The notes under the pieces are model-generated. The model saw only the letters and a program-made list of their open reading frames with translations, did no database searches and was not told where the DNA came from. A DNA stretch of 64,000 nt from Streptomyces sp. CG1 (GTDB lineage: Bacteria; Actinomycetota; Actinomycetes; Streptomycetales; Streptomycetaceae): assembly GCF_041080625.1 (NCBI RefSeq), contig NZ_CP163518.1:5704001-5768000 (forward strand). The letters run 5' to 3'. Below are positions 56,216 to 64,000 of the stretch, one piece after another. Position numbers and translations under genes: made by a program. Every line of letters begins with the position of its first letter. Positions within the stretch are counted from its first letter, which is position 1.

Positions 56216-58033
56216 ATGCCCCTCAGTCCCATGAACCGCCGGGAGTTCGTGAAGAAGACGGCCGTCACCGGTGCGGCCGTCGCCGCCGCGGGAACCGTCG
56301 CGGCGGCCCCCGCGGAGGCGGCCGAGCAGCAGCGGGACTGCCACCCCCGCACCTGGTCGTTCTCCATCCTCGGTACGACCGACCTGCACAGCCACGTCTT
56401 CGACTGGGACTACTACAAGGACGCCGCCTACAAGGACAAGGCCGGCAACTCGGTGGGCGTGGCGCGTGTGGCCACCCTCATCAAGCAGCAGCGCGAGGCG
56501 AAGGGCGAGCACCGCGTCCTGCTCGTCGACGCCGGTGACATCATCCAGGGCACCTCGCTCGCCTACTACTTCGCGCGCGTCGACCCGATCACCGGCACCG
56601 GCGGCAAGAAGGGTCCCAAGCACCCGATGGCCGTGGCCATGAACCACATGCGCTACGACGCCGCCGCCCTCGGCAACCACGAGTTCAACTACGGCATCGA
56701 GACCCTGCGCAAGTTCGAGAGCCAGTGCCACTTCCCGCTGCTCGGCGCGAACGCCCTGGACGCGAAGACCCTGCGCCCCGCCTTCCACCCGTACACCGTC
56801 AAGCGGATCCGGGTCCCCGGCGCGCCCGACATCAAGGTCGGCATCCTCGGCCTCACCAACCCCGGTATCGCGCTGTGGGACAAGGACAACGTCAGCGGGA
56901 AGATGGTGTTCCCGGGCCTGGTGGAGCAGGCGAAGAAGTACGTCCCGCGCCTGCGCGCCCTCGGTTGCGACGTCGTCTTCCTGACCGACCACTCGGGCCT
57001 GGACGGCTCGTCCTCCTACGGCGATGAACTCCCGTACGTGGAGAACGCGTCGAACCTGGTCGCCGAGCAGGTGCCGGGCATCGACGCGATCCTGGTGGGC
57101 CACACGCACGTCGAGGTCCCGTCGTACACGGTGAAGAACGCGGAGACCGGCGAAGAGGTCCTCCTCTCCGAGCCGTACTGCTGGGGCTACCGCCTCAGCG
57201 TCTTCGACTTCGAGCTCGAACTGCACCACGGCCAGTGGAAGGTGACGAGCAAGAAGGCGCAGACCCTCAACCCCAACTCGGTGGACGAGGACCCGGAGAT
57301 CAAGCAGCTCCTGGAGGCCGACCACGAGCTGGTCGTGAAGTACGTGAACACCGCGGTCGGCACCTGTACGGCGGACCTCTCGGCGGCGGAGTCCTGCTGG
57401 AAGGACGTGCCGATCATGGACTTCATCCACAAGGTGCAGATGGAGAACGTGAAGGCGGGCCTCTCCACGGCCGACGCGGCGCTCCCGCTGATCTCGATGG
57501 CGGCGCCCTTCTCCCGCACGGCGGACATCCCCCAGGGCAACGTCACCATCAAGGACATCGCCGGCCTCTACATCTACGACAACACCCTGTACGGCAAGAA
57601 GCTCACGGGTGCCCAGCTCAAGGACTACCTGGAGTACGCGGCGAAGTACTACCACCAGGTGCCGGCCGGCACGAAGGTCGACACGGCGACCCTCACCAAC
57701 GCCAACAGCTTCTGGGACTACATGTACGACACGGCGGCGGGCGTCGACTACGAGATCGACATCGCCCAGCCGGAGGGGTCGAGGATCAAGAACCTCAGCT
57801 ACAACGGCAAGGCGGTCGCCGACGACCAGGTCTTCGTCGTGGCGGTGAACAACTACCGCGCGAACGGCGGCTCCGGGTACCCGCACATCGCCGCGGCGCC
57901 GAACGCCTACAGTTCGACCAACGAGATCCGCCAGCTGATGATCGACTACGTCACGGCGAAGAAGACGCTGAACCCGGCGGACTTCGCGGTCACCAACTGG
58001 AAGCTCACACAGAACGGCGCGCCGGTCTTCTGA
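56216..58033 (+). CDS. Tat-exported 5'-nucleotidase/metallophosphoesterase (UshA-like)
   Basis: 605 residues. Twin-arginine signal MNRREFVKKTAVTGAAVA with Ala-rich h-region and AEAAEQ cleavage region (residues 6-40). Metallophosphatase motifs GTTDLHSH, DAGDIIQGT, LGNHEFNYG and GHTHVEVPS give the dinuclear metal centre; the C-terminal half is the 5'-nucleotidase substrate domain. It releases phosphate from extracellular nucleotides. ATG 56216 with AGGAG upstream; an in-frame ATG at 56231 is the alternative. Confidence 0.92.
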   Translation: MPLSPMNRREFVKKTAVTGAAVAAAGTVAAAPAEAAEQQRDCHPRTWSFSILGTTDLHSHVFDWDYYKDAAYKDKAGNSVGVARVATLIKQQREAKGEHRVLLVDAGDIIQGTSLAYYFARVDPITGTGGKKGPKHPMAVAMNHMRYDAAALGNHEFNYGIETLRKFESQCHFPLLGANALDAKTLRPAFHPYTVKRIRVPGAPDIKVGILGLTNPGIALWDKDNVSGKMVFPGLVEQAKKYVPRLRALGCDVVFLTDHSGLDGSSSYGDELPYVENASNLVAEQVPGIDAILVGHTHVEVPSYTVKNAETGEEVLLSEPYCWGYRLSVFDFELELHHGQWKVTSKKAQTLNPNSVDEDPEIKQLLEADHELVVKYVNTAVGTCTADLSAAESCWKDVPIMDFIHKVQMENVKAGLSTADAALPLISMAAPFSRTADIPQGNVTIKDIAGLYIYDNTLYGKKLTGAQLKDYLEYAAKYYHQVPAGTKVDTATLTNANSFWDYMYDTAAGVDYEIDIAQPEGSRIKNLSYNGKAVADDQVFVVAVNNYRANGGSGYPHIAAAPNAYSSTNEIRQLMIDYVTAKKTLNPADFAVTNWKLTQNGAPVF

Positions 58034-58036
58034 CCG

Positions 58037-58228
58037 TCAGGGCTCCCGGCGGGTGGCGCCGAAGTGTGTCTCGTGCGACCAGACGTGGTGGCACGCCGGA
58101 CACTGCAGGTGCAGCAGGCTGCCGGTGTTGGACAGCAGATAGCGCCACCCGCGCCGGTCGTCGCAGTTCGGGCAGTCCACCCCCCAGGCGCGCCGCCCGA
58201 TGTCGGCCTGCGGATCAAGCGGCAGCAT
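58037..58228 (-). CDS. Small zinc-ribbon protein
   Basis: 63 residues with two CPxC knuckles, CPNCDDRRGW (about residues 19-28) and CPACHHVWSH (about 43-52), typical of a zinc ribbon. Starts at ATG 58228, overlapping the end of the previous gene by 14 bp in another frame, so it is translationally coupled. Convergent with the nucleotidase (3-bp gap). Function unknown. Confidence 0.65.
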   Translation of the reverse strand: MLPLDPQADIGRRAWGVDCPNCDDRRGWRYLLSNTGSLLHLQCPACHHVWSHETHFGATRREP

Positions 58229-58454
58229 CGCCCGGTCCCGCGGGGAGTACGCCGGCCGCCACCAGCTCGTCGTAGATCCGCTGCTGCTCCGCGTCCAGGC
58301 CGGAGTACAGCAGCGCCCGAGCCTCCTCCTCGCCACGGAGCGCCGCCGCGGGGTCCCAGCCGGGGCCCACTGCGGCCATGACGTGGGTGCGCCGGAGCAT
58401 CTCGTGTGCGCTGAGGTCGACGGTGAAGTCGAAGGCGGAGTCGTCGGGGGACAT
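58215..58454 (-). CDS. DUF6400-like small protein
   Basis: 79 residues: MSPDDSAFDFTVDLSAHEMLRRTHVMAAVGPGWDPAAALRGEEEARALL... ; helical, acidic, with the segment VMAAVGPGWDP conserved in a small actinobacterial family I recall as DUF6400. Start ATG 58454. Co-transcribed with the zinc-ribbon gene that overlaps its end. Confidence 0.6.
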   Translation of the reverse strand: MSPDDSAFDFTVDLSAHEMLRRTHVMAAVGPGWDPAAALRGEEEARALLYSGLDAEQQRIYDELVAAGVLPAGPGDAAA

Positions 58455-58553
58455 GCCACCGAACGTAGGTGTGCATTTCCCCCACGACAAGAACAGGTGG
58501 GTGAAATCACACCAGGCCGACGGGCGACAGCACCCCTCTCGGAGAGGTGGGGC

Positions 58554-59222
58554 TCAGCTGAAGACGATCATCGAGCCCTGGGCCAGGGAGCGGGTCGCCG
58601 CCGCGTGCAGCCCCAGCCATACGTGCCGTTCGCGGGCGAAGGGGCTGGGGTCGTACGGCGCGGGGACGGCCGGTTCCTCCAGTTCCGTGGGGGCCATGGG
58701 CGGAGCCGGGGCCGCCGGGGGGTTGGCCGGGTCGATGCCGATCGTCGGGGCCACGTACTCCAGCTCCCGCAGCAGCGTCTGCGAGGAACCCAGCGGACCG
58801 CCGCCCGCCAGCAGTTCGTCGTTGGACAGCGGCTGCGGGAAGTCGACCGGCACATAGGCGCCCGCGTGGTCGTAGTGCCAGACCAGGTGGGACTGCTGGG
58901 CCGTGGACTCGAACATCTCCAGCAACTGCTCGTAGTCGCCGCCCAGTTCGTCCACCGGGGTCACCGCGAGCCCGCACACCTGGAGCAGATACGCGCGGCG
59001 CAGGAAGTGGAGGGCGTCGTAGTCGAAGCCGGCCACGGGCGCGACCTCGCCGGACAGGCCCGGCATGTACTGGTACACCGGCACCGGGGGCAGTCCGGCC
59101 GCCGTCAGCGCGTTGTTGTACTGAGCGAGTTCTTCGGCGAACGGGTTGTCCGGGGTGTGGCACAACACATCCACGAGCGGTACCAGCCACAGGTCACAGG
59201 CCAAAGAGGGCTCCTCACACAC
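58554..59222 (-). CDS. Conserved hypothetical protein, 222 aa
   Basis: 222 residues, beginning CEEPSLACDLWLVPLVDVLCHTPDNPFAEELAQYNNALTAAGLPPVPVYQYMPGL, with a Pro/Ala-rich stretch near residue 170 and HVWLGLHAAATRSLAQG at the end. It resembles a cytoplasmic protein of Streptomyces with no known domain. Start GTG 59222 lacks an SD and could be further in. It follows the GntR gene by 58 bp. Confidence 0.65.
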   Translation of the reverse strand: MCEEPSLACDLWLVPLVDVLCHTPDNPFAEELAQYNNALTAAGLPPVPVYQYMPGLSGEVAPVAGFDYDALHFLRRAYLLQVCGLAVTPVDELGGDYEQLLEMFESTAQQSHLVWHYDHAGAYVPVDFPQPLSNDELLAGGGPLGSSQTLLRELEYVAPTIGIDPANPPAAPAPPMAPTELEEPAVPAPYDPSPFARERHVWLGLHAAATRSLAQGSMIVFS

Positions 59223-59280
59223 AGAAGGTGGTCTGGGAAGGGTAATCGGTGCGGTGCGGGTCCCATACCCTTTCGGCCGC

Positions 59281-59976
59281 TCAGCTACCGGCGAGGTCTT
59301 CGAGCAGTTCGAGCGAGTGGGCGTTGGAGGCGGCGACGATCGAGCGGGCGGTGTCGGACTCCCGGCGGGCCAGCGCGTCGACCAGGTCCGTGTGCCCGGC
59401 CCACAGACGTCCGCGCAGGTCGGGCAGGCGGAGCAGATGCTGCACCGCGCACACCCAGGACTGCACCCGCAGCCGGTCGAGGAAGTCGCCCAGGTAGGGG
59501 TTGCCGAACAGGGCGCTCAGCTCGCGCCAGAAGCGGAGGTCGTAGCCGATGAGGATGGTGAGGTCGCCGGCCGCCGCCGCCCGCTGGGCCTCCTCGCCGC
59601 GGCGGCGCACGGTGGCCAGGGCCGCGGTCGTGCGCGGGTCCTCCGGCGGGGTGCGGAACGCGGGGTGGCCGGTGCTGAGGGCCTGGAACATGCCGTCGGT
59701 GACCAGGCTGCGGGCCTCGATCATGTTCCGGTAGTCGGTGAGGGTGTACTCCGGCACGCGGAACCCGCGGTGCTGGTCGGCCTCCAGGATGCCCTGCGCG
59801 GACAGGTCGACCAGCGCCTCCCGCACGGGCGTCGCGGAGACGCCGTACTGCTCGGCGATCTCCTTGACCGTGAACGCCCGGCCCGGTCGCAGCCGCCCCG
59901 CCAGCACCTCGTCACGGAGCGCGTCCGCGATCTGCTGGCGCAGGGTGCTGCGCGTCACGGCACCGGTGCCGGGCAT
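59281..59976 (-). CDS. GntR (FadR-subfamily) transcriptional regulator
   Basis: 231 residues: winged helix LRQQIADALRDEVLAGRLRPGRAFTVKEIAEQYGVSATPVREALVDLSAQGILEADQHRGFRV and an all-helical FCD ligand-binding domain with metal-binding residues D, H, H (HTDLVDALARR, AASNAHSLELL). It sits just downstream of the class III aminotransferase on the same strand and probably controls it. Confidence 0.88.
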   Translation of the reverse strand: MPGTGAVTRSTLRQQIADALRDEVLAGRLRPGRAFTVKEIAEQYGVSATPVREALVDLSAQGILEADQHRGFRVPEYTLTDYRNMIEARSLVTDGMFQALSTGHPAFRTPPEDPRTTAALATVRRRGEEAQRAAAAGDLTILIGYDLRFWRELSALFGNPYLGDFLDRLRVQSWVCAVQHLLRLPDLRGRLWAGHTDLVDALARRESDTARSIVAASNAHSLELLEDLAGS

Positions 59977-60097
59977 CGTCGGAGTCTCCTCGCGCGTAGA
60001 TGACGTACTCGCCTACCTCTTACGAGCACGTCACCTTACGCGTTCGAGCCAGCCCGACGTCAGCCGCTGTCCGGTTACGCCGTGTGCCGCGCGTGTA

Positions 60098-61453
60098 CTA
60101 CGCCGTGTACTCGTCGGCCACGGTCAGTGCGGCGTCCAGGGCGGCGAAGCCCTCCTTCAGCTCGGCCTCCGTGACGGTGCACGGCGGGACCACATGTGTC
60201 CGGTTCATGTTCACGAAGGGCCACACACCGTGCTGCTTGGCGGCGGCCGCGAACGCGGCCATGGGGGCGTTCGCCTCGCCGGTCGCGTTGTACGGCACCA
60301 GGGGTTCGCGGGTGGCGCGGTTCTTCACCAGGTCCAGCGCCCAGAACATGCCGACACCGCGCACCTCGCCGACGCTCGGGTGCCGCTCGGCCAGCTCGGC
60401 CAGGGCCGGGCCGACGACGCTCTCGCCGAGCCGCCTGGCGTTCTCGACCACGCCCTCCTCCGCCATCACCTTGATCGTGGCGACGGCGGCGGCGCAGGCC
60501 AGCGGGTGCCCGGAGTAGGTCAGACCGCCGGGGTAGGGCCGCTTGCCGAAGGTCTCGGCGATCTTCTCGGAGATCGCGACGCCGCCGAGGGGGACGTAAC
60601 CCGAGTTCACGCCCTTGGCGAAGGTCAGCAGGTCGGGTACGACACCGAAGAGATCGGCGGCGAACCACTCACCCGTGCGCCCGAAGCCGGCCATGACCTC
60701 GTCCAGGATGAAGACGATGCCGTACTTGTCGCAGATCTCCCGGACACCGGCCAGATAGCCGGGCGGCGGGACCATGATGCCGGCCGTGCCGGGGACGGTC
60801 TCCAGGACGATCGCCGCGACCGTGCCCGGCCCCTCGAAGGCGATCGTCGTCTCCAGGTGCTCCAGCGCCCGCGCGGTCTCCTGCTCTTCCGTCTCCGCGT
60901 AGAAGCGGGAGCGGTAGAGGAACGGCGTCCAGAAGCGGACGACGCCGTTCGTGGCGGTGTCGCTCGCCCAGCGGCGCGGGTCGCCGGTGAGGTTGATCGC
61001 CTGCTGGGTGCCGCCGTGGTACGAGCGGTAGGCCGAGAGCACCTTCGGGCGGCCCGTGTGCAGCCGGGCCATGCGCACCGCGTGCTCGACGGCGTCCGCG
61101 CCGGCATTGGTGAAGAAGATCTTGTCCAGGTCGCCGGGGGTCCGCTCGGCGATCAGCCGGGCCGCCTCCGAGCGCGCCTCGATCGCGAAGGCGGGCGCGA
61201 AGGTCGTCATGGTGGCCGCCTGCTCCTGAATGGCCGCGACGACCTTCGGGTGCTGGTAGCCGATGTTCGTGTAGACGAGCCCGCTGGTGAAGTCCAGGTA
61301 CCGCTTGCCGTCGTAGTCCCAGAAGTACGACCCCTCGGCGCCGGCGACGGCGAGCGGGTCGATCAGGTCCTGCGCGGACCAGGAGTGGAAGACGTGCGCA
61401 CGGTCCGCGGCCTTCACTGCGGCTCCGGCATCGGGGTTGGGCTGAGGGGTCAT
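60098..61453 (-). CDS. Class III PLP aminotransferase (omega-amino acid type)
   Basis: 451 residues with PLP Lys280 in TFAKGVNSGYVPLGG, EVMAGFGRTGEWF and LTYSGHPLACAAAVAT. Matches the beta-alanine/taurine:pyruvate or diaminobutyrate-pyruvate branch; substrate undetermined. ATG 61453 (MTPQPNPDAG). A larger frame running upstream to 61999 is shadow. Followed by the GntR gene (121-bp gap), which suggests inducible catabolism. Confidence 0.9.
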   Translation of the reverse strand: MTPQPNPDAGAAVKAADRAHVFHSWSAQDLIDPLAVAGAEGSYFWDYDGKRYLDFTSGLVYTNIGYQHPKVVAAIQEQAATMTTFAPAFAIEARSEAARLIAERTPGDLDKIFFTNAGADAVEHAVRMARLHTGRPKVLSAYRSYHGGTQQAINLTGDPRRWASDTATNGVVRFWTPFLYRSRFYAETEEQETARALEHLETTIAFEGPGTVAAIVLETVPGTAGIMVPPPGYLAGVREICDKYGIVFILDEVMAGFGRTGEWFAADLFGVVPDLLTFAKGVNSGYVPLGGVAISEKIAETFGKRPYPGGLTYSGHPLACAAAVATIKVMAEEGVVENARRLGESVVGPALAELAERHPSVGEVRGVGMFWALDLVKNRATREPLVPYNATGEANAPMAAFAAAAKQHGVWPFVNMNRTHVVPPCTVTEAELKEGFAALDAALTVADEYTA

Positions 61454-61569
61454 GGCGCCGAGCGTAAATGTCCGCGATGCGGAAGGCCTATCGGCGTCTT
61501 GTTCCGTGGACGGGGGGATTCCGCGACAGGTTGTCCAGGTGGGTGTGCCGGGAGCGTGGGGCCGAGCCG

Positions 61570-62050
61570 GGAGTCCGTCGTCAGCATCGGCGGCCTCCGC
61601 GTCCAGCCCGACCTCGCGCTGGGCGAACTGTGCCCCGAGGACAGCTCCCTGCTTGATCCTGCCGGGCGCCGAGCTCTGGGACGCCTCGGGCCGCCTCGCG
61701 CCCGCACCTCCCGCGCCTTCCTCGACGCGGGTGTGCCCGTCGCCGCGATCTGCGGCGCCGCTGCCGGGCTCGCCCGCGAGGGCCTGCTCGACGACCGCGC
61801 CCACACCAGTGCGGCCCCGTTCTACCTGACCGCCACCGGATACGCGGGCGGCGGGCGGTATGTCGAGACGGACGCCGTGACCGACGGTGGCCTGATCACC
61901 GCCGGGCCCACCGAACCCGTCGCGTTCGCCCGCGAGGTCTTCCGGCTCCTCGGGGTGTACGAGGGGGAGGTGCTGGACGCCTGGTACCGGCTCTCTCACG
62001 ACTCCGACGCGCAGGCTTACGCCGTTCTGCAGCGGGCCGGCGACCGGTGA
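61570..62050 (+). pseudogene. DJ-1/PfpI-type glutamine amidotransferase, N-terminus lost and frameshifted
   Basis: Reading on the plus strand, fragments VVSIGGLRVQPDLALGELCPEDSS, then (in another frame) LILPGAELWDASGRLAP, then back in frame SRAFLDAGVPVAAICGAAAGLAREGLLDD...TGYAGGGRYVETDAVTDGGLITAGPTEPVAFAREVF. The AAICGAAAG nucleophile elbow is recognisable. The family N-terminus is missing, and two frame changes (an extra T near 61651 and a compensating shift near 61710) disrupt the middle. The original stop TGA 62048-62050 is intact. Confidence 0.78.
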
Positions 62051-62505
62051 GCCGGGAGCGGTAGGAACTGCTCAGCCGCAGTGCCCTCGGGGTGTTCCGG
62101 CTGAACGGCCAGTTCCTGTCCGTCGCCGAGGAACTGGCCCGTCCGGCCGGGCTCACGGCCGCCTGGTGGCAGGTGCTCGGGGCTGTGCTGCCCGAGCCGC
62201 TGCCGGTGGCGGGCATCGCGCGGGCCATGGGCATCACGCGGCAGAGCGTGCAGCGCATCGCCGATCTGCTGGTCGAGCGGGGGCTGGCCGAGTACCGGCC
62301 GAATCCGGCGCACAGGCGCGCCAAACTCCTCGCGCCGACGGAGGAGGGGCGGGCGGCCGTGGCTCGCATCGGCCCCGGGCACGCGGCCTTCGCCGACCGG
62401 CTCGCGGGGGCGATGGGTGAGGCCGAACTCGCTGAGGCGGTAAGGCTGCTGGAGCGGCTCTCGGGGGCTCTGGAACAGCTCGGCAAGCCTGTTACGGAGC
62501 CGTAG
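62047..62505 (+). pseudogene. MarR-family regulator with nonsense codon near its start
   Basis: Natural start GTG 62047 overlaps the PfpI stop by four bases (GTGA), then AGC CGG GAG CGG TAG: a stop at codon 6 where GAG or similar would be expected. After it the frame stays open, ELLSRSALGVFRLNGQFLSVAEELARPAGLT... through the winged helix (ITRQSVQRIADLLVERGL). Translation could restart at GTG 62092, yielding 137 residues that keep the DNA-binding domain. A sequencing error cannot be excluded. Confidence 0.7.
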
Positions 62506-62522
62506 GACGGCCGGGCAGCTCT

Positions 62523-63357
62523 TCACAAGATGGTCCGCTGGCTTGTGAGACATGACCACTCACGTGAAACGGGCGTTCAAGTACCGCTTCTACCCGACCG
62601 ATGCGCAGGCTGCGGAGCTGTCGCGGACGTTCGGATGCGTGCGGAAGGTCTACGACTTGGCGCTCGCCGCCCGGACCGAGGCGTGGACGCTGAGGCAGGA
62701 GCGGGTCACCTACAACGCCACCTCCGCCATGCCGACCGCTTGGAAGAAGACCGAGGAACCCGCCTTCCTCAACGACGCACTTCTTCGCCAAGCGGGCGAA
62801 GTACCCGCGCTTCAAGCCGCGGAAGAAGTCGACGCCGGACTCGACCACTTGCTGACGCCCTCCTCCGGAGAGAAGATCATCAACCCGAGGCAGGCCGAGG
62901 GATCGGCGAATCGTGAGAAGGCCCGCAAGAAGGTCGCCCGCATCCATGCCCGGATCGCCGACCGCAGGCGGGACACCCTGCACAAGATCACCACTCGACT
63001 CGTCCGCGACAACCAGGTGGTCGTGATCGAGGATCTGACCGTTCGGAACCTGCTGAAGAGCGGCCGACTGGCCCGCGCCATCTCCGATGCCGCATGGGCG
63101 CAGTTCGTCCAAGCTGTGCTCGAACTGCGGTGCGCTCGCCGAGTGCATGCCGCTGAACGTCCGCACCTGGACGTGCGGCCGCTGCGGCACGACCCATGAC
63201 CGGGACGTGAACGCGGCACACAACCTTCTGGCCGCCGGGCTGGCGGTGTCGGCCTGTGGAGCCGGTGTAAGACCTCAACGGAGTACTCCGGGCGGGCAAC
63301 CGGCGACGAAGCAGGAAACCCACGGGGCGACCCGTGGAATCCTCCTCCTTGAGGAGG
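62523..63357 (+). mobile_element. Degenerate IS200/IS605-type element (tnpB only)
   Basis: Left edge hairpin TCACAAG-N12-CTTGTGA (62523-62548); gutted tnpB; right edge with two hairpins, CCACGGG-GCGA-CCCGTGG (63320-63337) and CCTCCTC-CTT-GAGGAGG (63341-63357), the kind of end structure that forms the omega-RNA 3' part in this family. No tnpA. Flanking MarR and kinase genes are otherwise continuous. Confidence 0.75.
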
Positions 63358-63398
63358 GGGAGGAAGCCAATCTCGGTCCGTCGCACACGTTCACGTAG
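62552..63398 (+). pseudogene. IS605-type TnpB with internal deletions and frameshifts
   Basis: N-terminal part MTTHVKRAFKYRFYPTDAQ... is normal up to about residue 75. Then deletions and frame changes occur near 62770, 62830, 62893 and 63100. RuvC fragments remain: VDAGLDHLLT (first Asp), VVIEDLTVRN (Glu) and, in another frame, the zinc finger CSNCGALAE...CGRCG and HDRDVNAAHN (last Asp). The missing blocks include part of the REC/WED region and the stretch between ISDAAW and SSKLCSNCG. Cannot make active TnpB. Confidence 0.85.
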
Positions 63399-63414
63399 AG
63401 TCCGTCGCACACGT
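63376..63414 (+). repeat. 15-bp direct repeats before the Ser/Thr kinase gene
   Basis: GTCCGTCGCACACGT at 63376-63390 and 63400-63414 (24-bp period), 45-83 bases upstream of ATG 63459; the second copy is followed by ATGCGTACGC. Candidate regulator-binding sites or promoter repeats. Confidence 0.75.
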
Positions 63415-63458
63415 ATGCGTACGCAAGGGGTTGCGGGTCTGGGGGAGGCGGGGCGGCC

Positions 63459-64000
63459 ATGGAGAAGCTGGGGGCGGGGGATCCGCAGCACATCGGCGGC
63501 TACCGGCTGCTGGCGCGGCTGGGCGCGGGCGGGATGGGGCAGGTGTATCTGGCCCGCTCGGAGCGGGGTCGTACCGTCGCCGTGAAACTGGTCCGCGAGG
63601 AACTCGCCGCACAGGAGGAGTTCCGGGCGCGCTTCCGGCAGGAGGTGCAGGCCGCGCGGCGGGTCGGCGGGTACTGGACCGCACCCGTGCTGGACGCCGA
63701 CACCGAGGCGGCGGTGCCGTGGGTGGCCACGGGGTACGTCGCCGGGCCGAGTCTGCAGCAGATCGTCGGCCACGATCACGGGGCGCTGCCCGAGCGGTCG
63801 GTACGGATCCTCGCGGCGGGGCTCGCGCATGCGCTGAAGGACATCCATGCGGCGGGGATCGTGCACCGGGACCTGAAGCCGTCGAACGTGCTCGTGACGA
63901 TCGACGGGCCCCGTGTGATCGACTTCGGGATCGCGCGGGCGCGGGAGACGACCTCGCTGGGCGGGGAGGGGCTGACCCGGACCGGGTCGCTGGTCGGGTC
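63459..64000 (+). CDS. Hanks-type Ser/Thr protein kinase (partial, continues past the window)
   Basis: First 180 residues of a PknB-like kinase: glycine loop [11 protein letters not shown], catalytic Lys in [19 protein letters not shown], catalytic loop [13 protein letters not shown] and [12 protein letters not shown] 63459 with GGGGGAGG upstream. The C-terminal part, including any PASTA or transmembrane segment, lies outside. Confidence 0.93.
   Translation, partial: MEKLGAGDPQHIGGYRLLARLGAGGMGQVYLARSERGRTVAVKLVREELAAQEEFRARFRQEVQAARRVGGYWTAPVLDADTEAAVPWVATGYVAGPSLQQIVGHDHGALPERSVRILAAGLAHALKDIHAAGIVHRDLKPSNVLVTIDGPRVIDFGIARARETTSLGGEGLTRTGSLVG

Overview
The window is chromosomal DNA of a Streptomyces. 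It is very GC-rich with strong third-position GC bias. It carries the HspR-controlled dnaK-grpE-dnaJ-hspR operon and clpB in the order typical of the Streptomyces core chromosome, followed by pyrE, fba, the kynurenine genes and purA. I compared it with S. coelicolor from memory only; no search was run.

Layout. (1) 1-5.26 kb: right part of an integrated pSAM2-type conjugative element (AICE): TraB/FtsK translocase, a small membrane protein, RepSA-like initiator, excisionase and tyrosine integrase. Its right end lies inside a phosphoribosyltransferase gene, leaving only the 3' half of that gene (5252-5575). (2) 5.6-11.6 kb: Yip1 protein, ABM monooxygenase, YrdB protein, a large membrane Fe-S reductase and a degenerate WecA/MraY-like protein. 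(3) 11.6-15.9 kb: dnaK operon with two HAIR boxes upstream; clpB at 21.9 kb has a third. (4) 16.2-21.3 kb: the accessory-looking stretch. It holds an orphan sugar-binding lipoprotein, three paralogous TrmB/LuxR-type regulators (the middle one broken by a 1-nt frameshift), and, divergent from them, a secreted small peptide with four D-V-G-W repeats coupled by ATGA overlap to a Rieske-like protein whose metal-binding histidines are missing. This is the best candidate for an undescribed system. (5) 21.4-34.4 kb: housekeeping and conserved genes (PPOX, clpB, YbjN, PIG-V-like transferase, aminotransferase, DUF2617, spermidine-synthase-like, CoxG-like, aldose epimerase, pyrE, fba). (6) 34.5-40.1 kb: MFS pump, DUF3151 and the tryptophan catabolic set kynA-kynU-kynB. 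(7) 40.3-47.3 kb: DUF1023 hydrolase, acyltransferase and two tandem NarL-type two-component systems whose promoters share a 14-bp motif. (8) 47.5-58 kb: P450, ABC exporter with a divergent GbsR/MarR regulator and a palindromic operator, APC permease, degenerate DAG-kinase-like protein, purA and a Tat-exported 5'-nucleotidase. (9) 58-64 kb: small conserved genes, GntR regulator, class III aminotransferase, then a decaying patch (DJ-1/PfpI pseudogene, MarR gene with a nonsense codon, gutted IS605-type tnpB) and the start of a Ser/Thr kinase that runs off the window.

Functional threads: heat-shock control by HspR links the dnaK operon and clpB. kynA, kynU and kynB form a formylkynurenine-to-anthranilate route. 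Two HK/RR pairs appear to be a local duplication. Several genes here are broken or have lost catalytic residues, concentrated at 18.5-21.3 kb and 61.5-63.4 kb.
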